Below are positions 61,500 to 64,000 of a DNA stretch of 64,000 bases, piece by piece. The stretch is from Cytophagales bacterium UBA2561. GTDB taxonomy: Bacteria > Bacteroidota > Bacteroidia > Cytophagales > Thermoflexibacteraceae. Under the pieces are notes generated by a model that saw only the letters and a program-made list of their open reading frames with translations, was not told the DNA's origin and made no database searches. Both the position numbers and the translations under genes were made by a program. Positions within the stretch are counted from its first letter, which is position 1. Every line of letters starts with the position of its first letter. The stretch covers positions 41,339-105,338 of the forward strand of contig DDLX01000010.1 in the NCBI GenBank assembly GCA_002340355.1. The letters run 5' to 3'.

Positions 61500-61530
61500 T
61501 TTGAAAAGATGAATAGTACTTGTATATTTG
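61500..61530 (+). promoter_or_regulatory. Predicted promoter of the restriction-modification operon
   Basis: TTTG (61500-61503), 19 bases, TATATTTG (61523-61530): exact consensus. The predicted start near 61537 leaves a leader of under 20 bases before the ATG at 61555. A further TTTG (61534-61537) follows it. Confidence 0.6.
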
Positions 61531-61554
61531 GTATTTGATTTAAGCCTAAAATAA

Positions 61555-62187
61555 ATGAATAAAATCAGAGAATTATTTGATGATACTAAACTTGTCCAAA
61601 GAATCCAAAATAGACTACCTTATCTTTTTCAGCTTGCCGAACTAGATAGCACAAGGGGAGGAAGAATTGGAATGGAGGTAGGTTCAATAAGGGAAAGAAT
61701 TATTGTAGCTCTATTAATCCATAAGTTTGGACAACAATATGTTAAAACTGAATTTCCGATTACAGAACCTGAAATCGATGTTGCTATTGAAAATGAAGCT
61801 TACTCTATTAAAACAATTACGAATAAAAAACTTGGAGGAGGTGTAAAACTAATCTGGACAGTAGATACCCAGAAAGCACATCAGTTCAGGAATAGCTATC
61901 AACCGAGTTGTGGAATGATACTTATACATATTAATTGGACAAATGGTGGTGGATTTTACTATTTCTCTCAAACTGTTCAACAAGAGGTTTTACAAGAAAT
62001 AGGTCGAGAGAACTATATCAAACTTCCAAAGATAGGAACAAATCCTAGAGGAGTTGAGATGACAAGTCTTGCATTACAGACCTTAGGACAACATGAAAAA
62101 AAATTATTCATCCCCATTAATTGGGCGAAAACAAATATTGATTATAATCCATTTAAAAAATGGGTCGAACATTGGCAAGAAAAATAA
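61555..62187 (+). CDS. ThaI-family type II restriction endonuclease
   Basis: A 210-residue endonuclease. Motifs recalled from ThaI relatives are IQNRLPYLFQLAELDSTRGGRIGMEVGSIRERIIVALL (about 17-54) and VKLIWTVDTQKAHQFRNSYQPSCGMILIHINW (about 97-128). The PD-(D/E)xK-type centre is EPEIDVAIENEAYSIKT, with D75 and K86 (SIK in place of ExK). ThaI cuts CGCG with blunt ends; the same site is likely but not proven here. It has its own promoter, and the cognate methylase starts 8 bases after its stop (a longer methylase frame overlaps it by 28 bases). The endonuclease-before-methylase order needs a regulator, for which the nearby XRE proteins are candidates. Confidence 0.8.
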   Translation: MNKIRELFDDTKLVQRIQNRLPYLFQLAELDSTRGGRIGMEVGSIRERIIVALLIHKFGQQYVKTEFPITEPEIDVAIENEAYSIKTITNKKLGGGVKLIWTVDTQKAHQFRNSYQPSCGMILIHINWTNGGGFYYFSQTVQQEVLQEIGRENYIKLPKIGTNPRGVEMTSLALQTLGQHEKKLFIPINWAKTNIDYNPFKKWVEHWQEK

Positions 62188-62195
62188 TTTCACTA

Positions 62196-63104
62196 ATGAA
62201 AAAAAAAAACGGAACATCAACAAGCTCATTTGGAACAAATGGTAGAGAAAATCACAATTCTACCAAATTTTATACATCTCGACTTTATGAAGGAATAGAT
62301 TTAGATAATTCAATAAATCAAAATGAAAATCCTTTACCAGAACATATTATAAATAGAATGATATGTAGTTCAGCAGAACACATGAAAGAATTACCCGATA
62401 ATTCTATTCACTTGATGATTACTTCACCTCCATATAATGTTTCGAAAGAATATGATGAAGATTTATCATTAAGTGAGTATTTAAATATGTTACAAAAAGT
62501 ATTTGAAGAAACTTATCGAGTCTTGGTAACAGGAGGACGTGCCTGCATAAATATCGCCAATTTGGGACGAAAACCCTACATTCCTCTCTCAGATTATATT
62601 TCGAGGATGATGATTGAAATTGGTTATAATATGCGTGGTGAGATTATTTGGAATAAGTCTGCAAGTGCAGGGTCTTCTACAGCTTGGGGAAGTTGGATGT
62701 CAGCTTCAAATCCGACACTTCGAGATGTTCACGAATATATTTTAATATTTTCTAAAGGAGATTATAAAAGAAATTTAAAGAAAAAGGAAAAAGAATATAA
62801 GAAGAATACCATAAGTCGGGATAATTTTATGGCATGGACAAAATCTATCTGGGAAATGAACACAGAAAGTGCTAAAAAAATAGGGCACCCTGCACCGTTC
62901 CCTGTCGAATTACCACGAAGATTAATTGAACTTTATTCTTTTACAAATGACATTATATTGGATCCATTCATGGGTAGTGGAACTACGGCACTAGCGGCAT
63001 TGAAGTTAGAACGAAATTTTGTAGGGTATGATGTAAGTGAGGAGTACATTCAGCTAGCTCAAAAAAGAATAGCTATTCATCTAAATCAAATCAAATTCAT
63101 CTAA
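62196..63104 (+). CDS. Site-specific DNA methyltransferase (probably N4-cytosine) of the ThaI-like system
   Basis: A 302-residue modification enzyme. Catalytic motif IV is ITSPPYNVSKEYD near residue 75-88, preceded by ELPDNSIHLM, and the SAM-binding motif I is at the C-terminal end: IILDPFMGSGTTALAALKLERNFVGYDVSEEYIQLA. This order is that of the beta class. SPPY in motif IV is usual for N4-cytosine enzymes, and a CGCG partner fits. I place the start at ATG 62196, 8 bases after the endonuclease stop; the ATG at 62160 within the endonuclease is possible. It protects host DNA from the upstream endonuclease. Its end lies only 10 bases from the end of the facing XRE gene. Confidence 0.88.
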   Translation: MKKKNGTSTSSFGTNGRENHNSTKFYTSRLYEGIDLDNSINQNENPLPEHIINRMICSSAEHMKELPDNSIHLMITSPPYNVSKEYDEDLSLSEYLNMLQKVFEETYRVLVTGGRACINIANLGRKPYIPLSDYISRMMIEIGYNMRGEIIWNKSASAGSSTAWGSWMSASNPTLRDVHEYILIFSKGDYKRNLKKKEKEYKKNTISRDNFMAWTKSIWEMNTESAKKIGHPAPFPVELPRRLIELYSFTNDIILDPFMGSGTTALAALKLERNFVGYDVSEEYIQLAQKRIAIHLNQIKFI

Positions 63105-63114
63105 ATACAATAAA

Positions 63115-63486
63115 TTACTTATTTCGTTTTTTAAAATTTCCATCCTCATCTACTTTGACTTGTAAAATATCTTGTAACATTTCGTATTTATTTTGAAGGT
63201 CTTCAAATTCGTTGTTAAGTTTTTCATGTTCGGTTTGTAATGATTCATGTTCTGATTTGCTGATAGTTTCCAATAATTCGCCTTTGATTTCATCTGATAA
63301 ACCAACTAAATAAAATGGATTAATGCCATTTTCAATTAAATATTGTACATAATCCCAATTAGGGTTTTTCAACTTCTCCAGTTCAATATTTCCTACAGAA
63401 CTGTGGGTCAATCCTACTTTTTTGGCAATAGCATTTTGAGAAAGTCCCAATAACTCACGAGCTTTTTTGAATCGCTCTCCTAACAT
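63115..63486 (-). CDS. XRE-family regulator, downstream copy of a tandem pair
   Basis: A 123-residue regulator. The N-terminal helix-turn-helix (about 4-58) reads RFKKARELLGLSQNAIAKKVGLTHSSVGNIELEK. A middle part (INPFYLVGLSDEIKGELLETISKSE, about 52-80) leads into a coiled coil (about 80-112, SLQTEHEKLNNEFEDLQNKYEMLQDILQ) and the tail VDEDGNFKKRNK. From about residue 60 on it is nearly identical to the upstream copy, while the helix-turn-helix is clearly different. Its ATG abuts the upstream gene's stop (zero-base gap), so both are made from one message. It faces the restriction-modification operon and could act as its controller. The coiled coil suggests dimers, including mixed ones. Confidence 0.85.
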   Translation of the reverse strand: MLGERFKKARELLGLSQNAIAKKVGLTHSSVGNIELEKLKNPNWDYVQYLIENGINPFYLVGLSDEIKGELLETISKSEHESLQTEHEKLNNEFEDLQNKYEMLQDILQVKVDEDGNFKKRNK

Positions 63487-63678
63487 TTACTTATTTCGTT
63501 TTTTAAAATTTCCATCCTCATCTACTTTGACTTGTAAAATATCTTGTAACATTTCGTATTTATTTTGAAGGTCTTCAAATTCGCTTTTAAGTTTTTCATG
63601 TTCGGTTTGTAATGATTGATGTTCTGATTTGCTGATAGTTTCCAATAATTCACCTTTGATTTCATCTGATAAACCAAC
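63115..63678. repeat. Tandem duplication of the XRE coding unit (372-base period)
   Basis: 63115-63306 and 63487-63678 are direct repeats of about 192 bases with roughly five differences, offset by 372 bases, exactly one gene length. Upstream of these the two copies diverge strongly. Confidence 0.85.
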
Positions 63679-63867
63679 CAAAAAGTAAGGATTAATTCCC
63701 TGCTTAATCAAAAAGGTGGTGTATTTATGATTTGGACTTTCTGTTTTATCTAATTCTACTTTATTAATTGAAGTATTTTTAATGCCTGACGAACGTTCTG
63801 CTTGTCTCAAACTAAGCCCAAGCTTTTTACGAGCTTTCCGATACCGTTCACCAATTGATTTAAACAT
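63487..63867 (-). CDS. XRE-family regulator, upstream copy of a tandem pair
   Basis: A 126-residue paralogue of the following gene. Its helix-turn-helix (about 7-60) reads RYRKARKKLGLSLRQAERSSGIKNTSINKVELDK, with recognition residues unlike those of the other copy. The C-terminal half, with the coiled coil EHEKLKSEFEDLQNKYEMLQDIL, is the same apart from two or three residues. It is transcribed first, from a region holding two copies of a TGCG...-type element (63901-63943), probably its own operator. Together the two may form homo- and heterodimers with different DNA preferences. Whether they regulate the adjoining endonuclease is inference. Confidence 0.85.
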   Translation of the reverse strand: MFKSIGERYRKARKKLGLSLRQAERSSGIKNTSINKVELDKTESPNHKYTTFLIKQGINPYFLVGLSDEIKGELLETISKSEHQSLQTEHEKLKSEFEDLQNKYEMLQDILQVKVDEDGNFKKRNK

Positions 63868-63900
63868 AGAATAAATAGTACTTTATCTTGAAAATTATAA

Positions 63901-63943
63901 TCGCATCAATATTTCCGCAAATAAATGCGTCAAAATATTCGCA
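63901..63943 (-). promoter_or_regulatory. Two-copy operator-like element before the XRE pair
   Basis: On the minus strand TGCGAATATTTTGACGCA (63943-63926) and TGCGGAAATATTGATGCGA (63919-63901) are near-copies in direct orientation, 6 bases apart, 34-76 bases before the ATG at 63867. Each is itself roughly palindromic (TGCG...CGCA and TGCG...TGCG). This is the layout expected of an autoregulated controller-type XRE protein. Confidence 0.6.
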
Positions 63944-63962
63944 TTTTCAATAATGAATTTGC

Positions 63963-63970
63963 TACCTTTG
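63963..63970 (+). promoter_or_regulatory. Possible rightward -7 box near the window end
   Basis: TACCTTTG matches TAnnTTTG. It lies beyond the operator and points out of the window, suggesting that a divergent gene starts just past 64000. No clear -33 element is seen at the proper distance. Confidence 0.3.
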
Positions 63971-64000
63971 AAATATCGAAAGGCACAAAATCCACTTCGA

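Noticed and set aside
1..64000. tRNA, rRNA, CRISPR arrays, insertion sequences
   Set aside because: I found no cloverleaf, conserved rRNA segment, regular repeat-spacer series or transposase-like protein.

Overview
The window comes from a low-GC member of the Bacteroidota, most likely Cytophagales or a close relative. This is inferred from gene content: a TonB-dependent receptor with a carboxypeptidase-like N-terminus, MacB/FtsX permeases, a Y_Y_Y two-component-type propeller protein, Mpl, CrtW, CoaX and an ECF sigma factor paired with a TonB-tailed anti-sigma-like protein. Many start codons are preceded by the phylum's TTTG / TAnnTTTG promoter pair rather than by Shine-Dalgarno sites. I cannot name a species. 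I see no rRNA, tRNA, CRISPR array or intact insertion sequence.

Layout. 1-900: an XRE regulator cut by the window edge, a block of three hairpins and the frameshifted tail of a DNA methyltransferase. 0.97-10.5 kb: aspartokinase, a MacB-type ABC exporter, biotin synthase, a DinB/YfiT protein, an HD protein, a glycosyltransferase, a small conserved protein and a Bax-inhibitor-1 membrane protein. 11.1-20.9 kb: a 1276-residue propeller/Y_Y_Y/GAF/PP2C signalling protein, HupE, MurB, Mpl, a stand-alone CHASE2-like membrane protein and an orphan T6SS-immunity-like protein. 21.2-29.5 kb: an RND efflux pair, PspC, a PpiD-like foldase and a secreted helical protein. 29.8-42.3 kb: a DODA-like protein with replaced metal ligands, a sigma / TonB-anti-sigma / von Willebrand A operon, Lon, a histidine phosphatase, a TonB-dependent receptor and an isolated nqrF. 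42.4-45.2 kb: an arsenic operon (ArsC-like, Acr3, ArsM) without arsR but with a palindrome around its -7 box. 45.2-52.8 kb: TPR proteins, DinB, an outer-membrane barrel, CHAD, beta-carotene ketolase and an M28 peptidase. 52.8-57.7 kb: a SnoaL-SnoaL-alpha/beta-hydrolase fusion, an AraC regulator, and a two-gene cassette of an AAA15 ATPase plus a small basic protein that resembles anti-phage modules. 57.8-61.5 kb: an outer-membrane protein, CoaX, a propeller lipoprotein and a decayed EGF-like lipoprotein. 61.5-64 kb: a ThaI-like restriction-modification pair facing two tandemly duplicated XRE regulators.

The best candidates for something undescribed are the ATPase/small-protein cassette (55819-57616, with its own promoter and a 23-nt gene overlap), the duplicated XRE pair with a two-copy operator beside the ThaI-like system, the self-contained ars operator, and the secreted SnoaL-SnoaL-hydrolase fusion. 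Function calls rest on remembered family motifs; no database search was run.
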